From contig OU452198.1 in assembly GCA_911728435.2 (NCBI GenBank), forward strand, positions 15,286,001 through 15,350,000: a DNA stretch of 64,000 nt, in the 5' to 3' direction. Source of the DNA: Apoderus coryli (lineage: Eukaryota; Arthropoda; Insecta; Coleoptera; Attelabidae). Numbering within the stretch: position 1 is the stretch's first letter; each line of letters begins with the position of its first letter. Made by a program: the position numbers and the translations under genes. The notes under the pieces are model-generated. The model saw nothing but the letters and a program-made list of their open reading frames with translations. It did not search any database and had not been told where the DNA came from. Positions 1 to 12,600 of the stretch are shown here, one piece after another.

Positions 1-152
1 AAGATGTTTCTTGTTTTCGTTCGTTCCTTTTCTTCATCAGTTAATCCCATAGCAACTGAGTCATTACCATCCATTAAACACACAAGTTGCTCTTCACCTG
101 TCAGTGACCGATAGTCTTCATGCTTTCTTTTGTTTTTACTAACTGTTAAATT
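1..152 (-). other. Possible coding exon at the window edge
   Basis: On the minus strand this stretch is open from 152 to the window edge. It reads NLTVSKNKRKHEDY, then LTGEEQLVCLMDGND, then GLTDEEKERTK, a hydrophilic protein-like sequence. The frame matches phase 0, which citron exon 6 would need. The upstream ag (ggag) lacks a good pyrimidine tract, and I do not recognise the peptide as citron. It may be the next citron exon, or chance. Confidence 0.3.
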
Positions 153-760
153 CTCCAATATTTTATGTTAATAGGACTCTCTAATATATTTTTGGTTACA
201 TGTTCTTAAAAAAACTCACAATTTCAATTTCATTTATATAAGTGTATAATTATTTATAGCAACGATTTTACGGTTATGAAAATGGCGGGAAAATACCTGC
301 GCGTAGACAACTGTTTATCATTTAAGCACTCGACCAAAAGATGACTCTGCATGCCACATTAAAATGGTGTTTTTTTGATCCTTGCAATGTGATTAAGGTG
401 ATATTGTAATAAAACAGACTACCAGGTAAATTTGATAATTTCTCCATATAGTATAGTACCATTCTTTGTTATCTCCCACCACATTGAATGGTACGTCTTT
501 TTTAGACAAAGTGGGAAAATGTTCCTAGGTAATTGTGAACTAATAATTTTCAGTCCATTTACGTGACTCAACGAAAGGCAACATAAGAACTGATCTTTAC
601 AAAAGTATTACCAAACAACGATGTCGTTTTCAATGTAAGATGTATTTGCAATTATATATACACAAAATAGCATATTTTGGTTGCATGCATAATTTTATTG
701 ACAGTATTTACTATTATACACAGTGTTGAACTGGTTTTTACGGAATTGAAAAATTTATTT
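153..760. other. Intronic/intergenic sequence without recognisable feature
   Basis: AT-rich sequence. I see no coding frame, RNA gene or transposon end here. Confidence 0.5.
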
Positions 761-767
761 GTTGCTT

Positions 768-1709
768 TTACAGCCATAACCACCGCGTCAGGAAACGATT
801 CCACACATACACAACACGATTTATTAAAAAATTCCGAGGACCGAGCTTCACGCATCTCTCTTTTTCGAGTTTTTGACTACGGCCCCTGGCAATATAATGA
901 CCCTGAAGCATCTTACAGGTCATTATCAAATTTCCCCGTTGTCTCCTTTCTTTCAGTGATGTCAGATTCAGCGCCCCGATGCGGTCCTCATAGCACACAC
1001 CACTCAAACCCACCGGAAGTCTTGTCACACGCCTCTGCACCCTCTCGATGACCTCAATGTCCCAAGATAGTATGGACTCCATATTGTCTGTGCAAATTCG
1101 AGTACGGGTCTTATCTAATTTTTGTAAATCCTTATAATCAAATAATTTGTCCGGCCCTAAAATACTCTCTATATCATAAATATCACCCTGTTTGTATGTT
1201 TCACTATATGTGTTATGTGGGGCTCCCATTTCAAATACGAAATCCTTCTGCTGCTGTACACATCGCAGAGCTCACCATTCAGGTAATATGACCGATTAGG
1301 ATTGTTAGGGCCAATATGCAATGCACTTCGATGTATTGAGCTTCATAAGCCAATCCGTCGCCCAGTTCTCGATCATTCAAAAATTGAATTGAATTAGCTT
1401 CCCTTTTTGAATATCGGTACCACAGTAGCTGTCAACCATTTAGGCAGTATCATGCATAAGACCTCTCATTGAATTTGACAAGAGAATGCACAAGGTGTCG
1501 ACACATTTCTGCAACAAGTTCAGAGGTATCGCGTCGGGCCCCGCACTAGCGTCTGTCTTTAGTGACATTATTGTTTCTTTAATGTTTTCAGGAGTGAACA
1601 CACCTGTTCTTAAAGTTTGTGGATTAGGACGAGAGTCATAAAGGCGGATCCACCTTAGGACGTAACTGTATGTCATAACTTCATTAACGATCTTAACGAG
1701 TGTCTGCAA
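768..1709 (-). mobile_element. CR1/L2-like LINE reverse-transcriptase fragments
   Basis: Two minus-strand pieces of a non-LTR retrotransposon. The part at 768-1229 encodes the post-RT region (IERVQRRVTRLPVGL, then NLTSLKERRQRGNL), a hallmark of CR1/L2-type ORF2 C-termini. The part at 1440-1709 encodes the linker before RT motif 1 (NIKETIMSLKTDASAGPDAIP). The RT core between them is missing, so this is a deleted relic. Confidence 0.7.
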
Positions 1710-1714
1710 GTTAA

Positions 1715-2735
1715 CAGGTTGTTTTTCGCTGACGATGTCAAGCTGTTCGCCACTATCGTGTCGTACGAGGACTGCATAGGCCTTCAGAGTGAGCTTGAAG
1801 CGATGGAGAGTTGGTGTAACAATAACAAGCTATATCTAAATGCTAAGAAGTGTAAATGCATGTCTTATTCGAGAAGGAAAACTGCTTTTAATTTTCAATA
1901 TCGACTTGGACAGACTGTTCTCGCGAGATGTACAACTTCTACCGATTTGGGTGTTACGTTTGACTCCGAGATTGTCTTTCGTTCCTCATATTAACTTAAA
2001 GGCGAATGAAGTGATTAGGGCTTATGGTTTCATTGTTAGAAATTGCACAGGCTTTAAAAATATTAACGCATTTATGAGGTCCATAAGTACGCAATTGAAA
2101 AAATTCAAAGGAAATTCCTTAAATATCTCATATATAAATCTGATGGCGTTTATCCAGAAAGAGGGGTGGATAGTTCGATGCTCTGGAATAGATTTAACGT
2201 CAGTAGCTTGGAGTTCCGTAGAATCCTTGCTTCTTTGAAATTTTTGTACGGTCTTTTAAATGGCAAAATCGATTGCTCTGAGTTGCTGGCTGAGACTGAT
2301 ATAAATGTTCCACGCCTGGGGAGTCGTAACGAATTAATGTTTTACTGCAAACGTCCTGTTACTAATCTATACACGAAATCGTAATTTTTTGTGATGTGCA
2401 ATAATTTTAATATGATCTGTAACGATTGCACATATGTGATTGTTCGTTGCAGGACTTAATGGAAACTGCTTGTAGTTTTTTTAGGGTGTGATGTAATGTT
2501 AATGTAATAGTAATATAATGTAATGAAAGTAAATGTCTACTTCTGAATTTAATTTGTTATTTTGTTCAATATTATTCCGTTTAGTTTCTTGATTGTGATT
2601 GATTTTGGTTTGTTTGATTTGCTGTAATTTGATTTATTATCTTTATTATTGTTTATTTATTATTTATAATGTTGTATTATATGTTGCTCTGTAAAGGGAT
2701 TTATTCTGTTGGGCAATAAACGCTTATTTATAACT
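1715..2735 (+). mobile_element. LINE 3' half (FADD box, C-terminus, 3' UTR)
   Basis: Plus-strand LINE starting at the RT active site (FFADDVKLFA), through WCNNNKLYLNAKKCKCMS and a frameshifted C-terminus (KIDCSELLAETDINVPRLGS), into a 3' UTR ending in ggcaataaacgcttattta. The same 3' end recurs at 25333-30195, so this is the same family. It abuts an opposite-strand LINE relic at its 5' side. Confidence 0.8.
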
Positions 2736-3212
2736 GAAGAGAATTGATGCAAAGTGCATATTTTGTATAATTTGCATTTTTTATGCATTTTAGTTTTTCT
2801 GCATATTTTTGCAAAAAGCTAATATGCAGCCAAAAATTTTTACATCAATAAATTGTTAAAATAGAAATTCCTAATACTAGACATAATTTTTAAATTTAAA
2901 ACCAAAGAGGATACCTAAATAGCTAAATTAGTTACAATAATGTAAATTATGTGCATTAAATAAATATAATAATAATAGTATAAATAATGTTGTTTTAATG
3001 TCGCTTTTTGCATATTTTTCAAATTTTTTGCATATTTGTCTGTGTTTAGTCATAACCAACTTCCCGTGGTGTCTGGCAATACAATCATGATCATAGGAGA
3101 ACTGCATTTTAGAAAGATTATATTCTACTTGCATGTCAAGCTATTGTTGAATATATAATTTTATAATTATACCTAAATTAACGATTGGTGAATAAAAGGT
3201 CATCTGTCTCAC
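2736..3212. other. AT-rich intron with many GCATATTTTT words
   Basis: No gene. The words tgcatattt and aaatatgca recur in both orientations between about 2745 and 3060, giving short imperfect inverted repeats. This may be the end of a decayed DNA transposon. Confidence 0.35.
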
Positions 3213-3602
3213 CTGTTGCAACAAAGCATTTTTTTCATGAATTTCTTGTGTCAGTTTTGTTTGTAGTTCAGTGATTTTAGATTCTGTAGCGGTTGTAACT
3301 CGTTCTAAACGACTCTCCAACCCAATGACACTACGCCGACTCAAATCCTGTACTTTCTCCAAAGATTGTTTATGTTTACCCTCCATATTTAAGGCGTGCT
3401 GTAATTGTTCGTCCAATATTTTGTTCGTATTCGACAATTGTAAAATTTTCTCATTCTGTTGTTCAATTTCAAGTGTAAGTGCTTCAATTTTTATTTTCTC
3501 GGCATTCTCCCACTTACTCTTCGCTGCTTTTATCAGATCTAAAGCTTTGCGCTCTAATTCGGAACGTTCTTTACGTTCTAGCTCCAGTACTCGTCTAAGA
3601 GC
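3213..3602 (-). CDS. sti: Citron kinase exon 6 (coiled coil)
   Basis: The acceptor is a pyrimidine tract plus cag. The 130 residues are almost all heptad-type coiled coil ([19 protein letters not shown] onward), ending LLQQ in phase 0 before gtgaga. No further exon is secure downstream; see the tentative entry at 1-152. Confidence 0.82.
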
Positions 3603-6600
3603 CTGAAAAAAATGTTCTAAAATAAGTTTAGCAAAATGTTTACGTAAATGACTAAACACCAACATAATTTAATAAAATTTATTCCTCGCTAGAATTAATA
3701 ATAATTTCATTTAAAGATCTATACTAATCTAAACATACAACAATCCGATTTTTTGTTTTCTCCTTAGATATACGGGGTGTCCCACCGGGAAGGGTTTCGA
3801 TGGAATATGGAGAAACTACACCCTAGAATAATCTGAAAATCTGCTGTAGTACTTAGGTCGGCGGGGCCAATTCATCTATTTTTTCAAGAATCTAGTGGTA
3901 CTAAATAGTTGTAGTCCACATATTTGCGGAAAGCGGCATTATAATGTCAGATTAAAATCAAATAACTCTGCTGCGATACGTCGAAGGAAATATACATATA
4001 CATAACTAAAAGTCTTGTTACTTTATGTAACAAGCAATTCACAAATAAAGCCTCCCGCTAGGGAATTCGGGCGTGTCTAGTGTTCGCAATAGGATTTAAT
4101 GGAGTTGGTACTTCTTGTCTGGCCATCGTATGTGAACTGTGTTTCACCGGGCATATTGCCTGCTCATACTAGATGTCGCCAAAAACATTTTGTTGTCAAA
4201 TATACAGGGTTTACCTAGTTACAATTTTCGAAAATCTAGCAAAAAAATTTAATTCTGGAATGATAAGATTTTGATAGAAAATGCAAAACTGAACAATTTT
4301 GCAACTATCATGGTACACCTCAATTTTCAGACAAGCAAACACTAACTGCCTTATTAAATTTCACTTGTCTTTAATAACAGAAAATGCCATTTTCAGACTT
4401 TTTGCGGACATAGTAGGTTCAGACAGCAATTTTTATTGGGAAGAGCTAAAATTGTAGCTCGCACAGTCAGGAATTTAGCCTCGTTCCCATCTAATTAATT
4501 TAATATAAGACAAAATGAAAATGATAAATTTTTCTTCAAATAATGCAGAATAACACGTTAAATATTTTTGGAAATCCAAATTTTTGGCAATTGAAACTTA
4601 CAGGTTGTCCCACCGAGAACCAAATCGATCTGTATATAAAAAACGAGACTTTTGCAAATTTGGTGTAACTATGTCGACGGGGCCAAATAGTTAAAAGTTA
4701 TTGACACTTCCGGTTATACCGTAAGTAGGGGCAACTTGTTTAGTAGTAGTAGTTGTAGAAGACAATGCCTGGCTGTACCGGAGACCGAGGAGTCAACTCT
4801 AACGAAAGAATCCCCAGCATTAAGACACCAATTGATATTGCTTGTTCCTATTTCAGGTCTACTAATCTAAATGTATGTTACAGAGTGTTTTCTAGGCACC
4901 ACCAACCGTGGACAACAACAACAGATGACAATCAACAACAGAAGACTACAGCAACAGAGGACAATCAAACGAGGACACGGAAAAGGGACGGTTCCCGAGC
5001 CACACTACAAAGATAAGAGTTTTAGTTTGGGTTAGAGTCCCACACTACCTAGAGAAGTGATAAGCAACTCCCTAGGTGTCACGACGATTTCTCTGCCTTG
5101 CCGAAAAAAAAAGTAGCTATGACGGCAATTAAAATCAAAAACTGTCATTATGACGCTGTCACTTGCCAGTTTAAAATTATTAATAACAATGCCGGGGCGT
5201 TTAAATTATACACATGAAGATTATTTACATGTATTTATTATTTATGGACAATGTTAAGTAATATCAAGAATATGTAACACATTGGCCAATCGATTTCCTC
5301 AAAAACGGAAACCATCACAATATGCTGTTAAACAAATTATTAAAAAATCTAAGAAATTTGGATCTATTTAAGCAGTGGTGGAAAGAAATAAACCTGCCCA
5401 AAAATTTTCAATCAATTGTATGTTAAACTATTTTATAAATTTTGACTACCTAAAAACATGAGCGTTATAAGGGTTCCATGTCCTTTTTAAGATCCAAAAC
5501 CCCTAAAAATGAAGTACACTGAGACATCGTAAATAATTTTAAATATACTGTGACTGAGATAACTTTAAATTGAATAATAAAAATAATATTTTGTAGAGTT
5601 CCGACTTCCATTATTCGCATATTACAATATCTTAAATATACCTAACTAAATATGCTCTATTGCAACATTTATGGGATTCTATTTATAAATTAAAACTTAC
5701 GCTTGACTCAGCAATACTAGCGGCCAAATCCTTCTCTAATTTATCCCTTAACGTTTCCACACTTTCCAATTTCCTGGATTTTTCTCCCAATTTTCGCTCA
5801 ACACTATCCTTAACTTGTTCAAGCTCGTCAATGCGCATTGTTTCTCGACGCAAATTTTCAATTTCTTTTTTGAAGTTTTCCACTACGTTAGCATTATTTT
5901 TTGTGGAAACTTGGATGTTTTCTGGATCATGTGTAAAAGTAAAGCCGATAAATGGCAAATTTCTACCTACAAAATGCAAAAGAAACAATAGGACTTAAAT
6001 TCTATGTAAAACAAATCATGGATATCTGTATTTTAGTGCAGTATCTATGCCTCCGCAAGAAAGTATAGATAGTTCAATGCCCTTCGGCCACCAGTGGCGT
6101 GAACATTTTTGTTTTTTGGCTGAGTAGATTGAAAAGCACCCTCTATAAATCTATAAATATTTTAATTCACAATTTCCACCGGATCCTACATTAAAACACT
6201 GACAATTTAGGGAAATTTGTAAATCTAATTTTTAGCATTAAACACTCACCGGAAAATTGCGTCCTCTTCTTCAAACTCTCAATACTAGGTATCTTCTTTT
6301 TCGACTGCAGATCTGAAAAATTGCTAGTATCATCCACAGCTGATATTTTCGGTACAAAAGGTGGCACTTGATCTCTCAAACTCTCAAAATCCACATGTTT
6401 AAATAGTGGTTGATTTTTTATATCTTTCTCACATAATCGATGTTTACGATCAGTAAGCAATTTCTTCACAAATGATACATATGCTTGGGTCAAAGCAATA
6501 TCCGGCGGAAATTTCAGATGAGTCGAATGATTCATAATTTTGGAGTAGATTGAAGCAGAGGATTGGCCTTGGAATGGTGGATTGCCCACAGTCAGTTCAT

Positions 6601-9600
6601 AAGCAAGTATACCAAGGGACCAGAAATCACACGATACCTACACAGACCACAATACACGAAGTTATTAAATTTGAAAACATTAATAAACAACATAATTCTA
6701 CCCAAAATTATAATTGACGGGTAAAAATCAAATAGCAATTAAATTATTTTTAGATGGCACAATAACTGTTCTTCCTGAGTGAGTGTACTGTGTAATACTA
6801 TTCAAAATGTTCTTAAAGATACAAAAGTTTCCTCGAAGTAATAACACAAAAATGTTATTTTCAATTTCTATTTTTAGATTGACATTAATTTTGCAAGATA
6901 ATTTAAAGGCTTACCCCATAACTGCAAATATGTTCGTTTTTATTATCCAAACACTGAAGAACTTCAGGAGCAATATAATCAGGTGTGCCAACAGGAGGTC
7001 CAGTGGTAACTAATCCTTCTTTATTTAGACGAACTGAGGAACCAAAATCGGCTAGTTTTATGTGGCCACATCTGTCTAGGAGTATGTTATCTAAAAGCAG
7101 GACTTATATAAGTATTTTAAATTGGGAGGGATACGGAATTGATAACCATGGGAATAAATGTAACTTTTTATTATAAGACAACTTTTCTCAATATACATGG
7201 TTTCGATTCGATTCTTATCTGAAAATATAAACGGTCTTTCAATGTTGTTGATGCACCTATTGTGGAGAAGATATATTTTTCAATGGACTACCCTGGACCT
7301 TATTACCTTATTATTGCTATAATGTTTTAGGAACCACAACATTCTTTATAGTTTTAGAACTTCCAACAAATTGGCTAAATATTTAGTTAATATCAAAGAT
7401 ACAATTAGATTATTATTATAAAATCTCTTTTCTGGATTTGTACGAGTATATTTGCCAGGATTGTAAGTGTTCCTACGTCGGACAGCCTGGTGGAAAGATT
7501 TTAACCACAATCAAGGAGGATTTGTATTACATAATATATATTACCGACAGCCCATCTTGTTTCGCTAATCACCTGCTCACATCTCCCTCTCTCCGGATAA
7601 ATTCCATCTTCCTTATACACAAGATGTTTAAGGAATTTTCTTTGTATTTTATCAACTGCTGCATTTTTGTGAATATCATAAAAGGTATACCATATTAAGA
7701 AACCGTACTCAAGCTTTGGTCAAATGTAAGCATTAAATATAATTTTTAGTGCAGAAATATTATTAAAACCCCTAGTATTTCTCATAATGAACCCATACGT
7801 TTTATTCGCTTGTGCTGTTTTGAATGATATGTGCTTCGAAAAACTAAGCTTTGAGTCGAAGACAATTCCCAGATCAGCCACAGTGCTGGAAAACTCTATG
7901 CCCCTGTCGCCGATCCTGTAAACATACCGAACATACTGCCTTTTCTTTGTATATGTCATGACCTTGCATTTCAGACACATGACACAAATTAGTCTGAAGA
8001 TCATCACAATCATTAAGAAAACTTTTTAGCTCGTCCGCGAACATTAACTTTCCACAGGTCAGCCTCTCGCTTAAGTCATTTATAAATAATAAAAACAATA
8101 AGGGTCCAAGGTTGGAACCCTGTGGAACACCAGATAGTGCATGAAAAGTAAGTGATCTGTATCGGTTAAGTGATACCATCTGTGCTGTGTGCGGAATGTA
8201 TGATTTTAAGGAGATCTGAAGGTCACCGACAAAGCCAAACTGATTCAATTTATGCCACAACCTGCCATGATCCACCCTATCCAACGCCTTCGCGAAGTCC
8301 GTATAGATCACATCGACACGGCCACAACTGTCAGCACCTCTGAGATATATTGAGTTATTAAAGATGAATAATTGGTTATTGTGGATTTCTTTGACATGAA
8401 GCCATGCTGAATCGATGCGATCCCACCCTGGACAGACGGATAGATGCGAATATGAAATCAAATAGCTTACAAACATTCGACAAGATGAATATAGGCCTAT
8501 AGTTGCTAATATTAGATTTATCTCCCGCTTTGAACACCGGTACTATCCTCGACTTCTTCCACTCAGTTGGAAACTCTCTATTTCTCAATGCTAAATTAAA
8601 AATAAAGCCTAAAGGTTTGGCCAGAACCGGAGCACACTCTCTAACTAAGAATGATGGTATGCCATCGGGTCCAGAAGTTAACTTATTCTTAAGCCTTTTA
8701 CTGGCCTAAAATTTCACGCTCAAACACGCTCTCAATGCTGATCGGATCCACATAAGGCAGAGAATATGGTTCATCACAAAACTCCGAGGAACAAACATAC
8801 ACACTTTCAAAGAATTTAGCGAAATTATTTACTATATCTTGTAGAGTGCTAAGTTCCTCGTCATTATAATGCCCGGTACTCCGGATGAATTACTTTTTAA
8901 ATTAAAAAATTTACAAAATAGTTGTTAATTATGATACGAATCATGAACCTGTCTCCAAGTTTTTCTATAATTTTGTCACTATTGTGTTTATTAAACAAAA
9001 AAAATATATGTATAAGTATAATACCTAAATATGTTGAAAATAATTCCTGGTGTGATTTTTTTAATTTAATTTTTATCTACAATTTGTGACGTATTGCATT
9101 CTTAGTGTGCTTATATAATGACAATTTTTAATCTCATTCTGTTTTGTACGTTTTTGTTGTGAATTGGTAATTTTTATGATTGTTTAATTTTTAATTGTAG
9201 GAAATAATAATTAAAATAATAACAAAATTTTTAGATTGTCCTGAAGAAGGCACGAAACGTAGAAGCAATATGACAAGGAACTAAATAGAAAAGTGTAGTG
9301 TAAAAAAATGTGTTTGGCGACATCTAGTTTTCGTTGGTAGTACGCTGAGCGAACAACAGTTCCTATATCGGCTGCCTGGGAGGTCACTGACCCCATAAAG
9401 CACAACTACCAACACATAGACACGCCGATACTCCACGATGAGATGTGGATCGACGAAACGACCCTCTGGTAAAAGTATAGTGGTTGACAAACAAACTCTC
9501 GGAATGTAAGTCTTGGGTTGTTAAATGGGCTTGCCATTTCAAAAAAGTATAGTTCCAATTATATGATAGTTTGTGTTCGAACCTCATCCCAAGAAAATAT

Positions 9601-12600
9601 TCGTTAAAATTATATTTTATGTATCTATCAATGGATAGATATAAATGCAATGTGGCAACATTGCCAGTCACCATGGAAAAATCCAGAAGCTTGGAATGAG
9701 AGGCGCGTAGGGGAACGAGGCTGAGCAGGGGTCTACATCTGGTCATCATTCCGTTAAGTCAATAATTTAATTCGTCTACAATATCATATATTCAGTACTT
9801 ATAGCAAAGATTAATCTACACAATAGATAGTCAGCCCAATGCATTAAAATCAGAACATCTCTAAGTATGCCTGCCACTACGTGGCGTATACTAGCGTGTA
9901 CAGCATAGAGCAGTATTGTCACAGGCAGAAACCGTTTTGTAGTTTATTAATATCAGAAACAAAACGCAACGTATAACAATTATTTACATCATTTGCAACA
10001 GATATGCACCGGCAATGCTGTATTGTCAGAGAGAGAAATTGATGAAATTCTGTATTAATCTGGAGGGGATACGCAGGGAGGGTAGAAAAAAAAACAAGCG
10101 AATGTGGTGTGTGTCGTGCTGTTGCCGATTCGTCGGTAAAAGAAACACACAGGGTGATTTATTACAAGTACAGTATTGAAATAAAAGCCTAATCTCTATG
10201 AATTAAATTTAATATAATAATATTTAATCCATGTCATACATGTTTCAAGACTAGACCAGTCCCATGATCAGTGGCGAACAATCGTTAAATGAAAAGCTTT
10301 TAGATAGAAACATACTTTTGACTCCATTGTAATAATTTGTTGATGTATATAAAAAAATCTAAATATCTAAAAGCTAAAAGCTTTTGATTTAATTATTGCT
10401 CGCCATTGATTATGGGACTGGTCTAGTCTTGAAACATGTTGTATGGCATGGATTAATGATTATTAGGTATATTAAATTTATTTCGTGGATATTAGACTTT
10501 TATACCAATACCGAAATCAAGTAGGTATTAATGTACATTATTCTTTGTCAAAATTATAACTCCACTTAAGAATGGCCTAGGTACTTTTTCAATTTATTAC
10601 ATATATTTTAAATATTTCACGTAGACAATGTGGCAAAGATGTAACAAGATTGTTGTAGATCTTATAATACCTATAATAAAAAAATTATCAGTGCTACCTA
10701 TATTATATTAGGTATACCTATTATAATAGTATAATAGTTCATTGTTTTCATACCTACTGATTTTGTTTTGAAGAGAATTAATATATTAAATTAAATTTAA
10801 TCTTTGGCTGCGTAGATATTTTTTTGTGAATATTTTTTAACTTATTTTGTGTTTTTCTAATTTTAGACTAATTATATTATTTTGTGTTGTGATTTTTTTT
10901 TTATTTGAGAAACTTCCTAGTTAGTGACTAAATAATTTTTGAGTGTTTTGTGAAAATGGAAAGAAACAATTCGAAATTAAGTCGTAACCAATGTGCTTTT
11001 CGAAATTGTAACAACAGTTACAGAAACAATCGAGAGGTACATTTCTTTCGATTTCCTAAAGAAGAAGATCGATGCAGAAAATGGGTTATAAATCCAGGTA
11101 TAAGTTCCACTTTATCGGTTTAGGTACTTAAATTTTACTTCTTTTTAATGTTTCTTCGGGTAAATATTAACTTCGGTAGGAATAGGGCTTTGGGTATCAA
11201 ACAAAAAAGATAGAAAATAGAAATTTGACATAGGGGTAGTTCTAAGCATTTACAAGTTTGTGACGTGTAGCGATTTTCGATGCCGCCCCCGGAGGTATAC
11301 ATGAGGGCGGCGCAATGCCGTTTTAAATATCTCGTTTCGCTTTCTTGGAAAATAAAAAATTATAACTGATAACTGAAACTTAGTACTTAATACGTGGGCG
11401 TAAGAGGTAAGCTCACTTCACAGGTCTCTCTTAATGAAAGAAAGTTGACATTTTGAGCATCTGCGTAAAATTAAATGTATCTGTTTGGTGGGTAGTTTTG
11501 ATTACAATAAGTCGGTGCCAAGCCCAAGCCCGAAACAAAATAAATCTATATTTACCTACTACCTATTTGGCTTGGTACCGACTATTATGTGCATTGTTGT
11601 CTTTTGAATGATATTTGTATTTTGTTATTTTTCGTATTTTTTATTAGTTCTTTTGACAGCTCTGGTGTCATCAATACACCTGTATCCCGAATTGCACCAA
11701 ATTGCGATGCTATTGAAGAAGCATATAATCCTAAATATAATATTCTTTTTGAACTACCTGTATCTCGAAAACCAAGCCGTAGCGGACCCATGTACATATG
11801 AAATTTGTATCTTAAAATTAGTCAAAGAATCACCCTTTAAAGTTTGTACAAGTACTTATGCAACACCCTGTATGCATAGATACTTTGATTTGCAATTTGC
11901 AAATCTGTCAAACTAGGTAATGCTGTTTTTTTTTTATTTACTTTCAAATATGGTGTTATGTAATTGTATTCAAATTAAATGTTTGGGGATGATATTTACG
12001 AGTTTTATTTTTTTTATATAGAGAAACTGTTATTCAGTTTTTAAGGATCAATCTGAAGCAGACGATTGTACTTGTTAAAACATGAAAAAAGTTATTGTCG
12101 TGATACTTTTAACACCCTGTTGGTGGGTTTTTAAAGCTTTTTACGAAACGTGTTAACAATACAATCTACATAAATCGTTAGTTTTTTAAAGTTTTATGAT
12201 CATTGCACAAAAACCAATATTAGGGAGGCTGTAAGTTTTTTTTCAAATCGGCGTTGCAGAATTTGAACCTAATTGTGATAATTGTGTTATTTTACTAGTA
12301 TAGATATTTTTGAGTAAATTAATTCGGTTATAATCGATGAGTAGAATCTTTGGAGTAAAATACATTTCACAAAAACCCTGAACCATATTTCTCAATAGAT
12401 TAAAATTTTCATTAAAAACAGATTAAAAATTCTAATTTTTTACATCCTGCATTTCGAAACCGTATTTTTTTAAATAATTATTGTCATGCTGGAAATTTCA
12501 AACCTTATTTACTTCAGCAACTTGTAAAAAGCACAGCCTTTTTAATATTAACATTTCTTAAAATCGATATTACGCGATAACGATGACTTTCTATCAATAT

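Noticed and set aside
2745..3060. CRISPR-like or regulatory array of GCATATTTTT words
   Set aside because: Spacing is irregular, units differ, and the host is a eukaryote. Best treated as AT-rich repeat debris.
7540..7698. Plus-strand continuation of the Penelope-like frame ([12 protein letters not shown])
   Set aside because: At first it looked like the rest of the GIY-YIG domain, but the other strand reads a good LINE C-terminus (IQRKFLKHL), so this is antisense.
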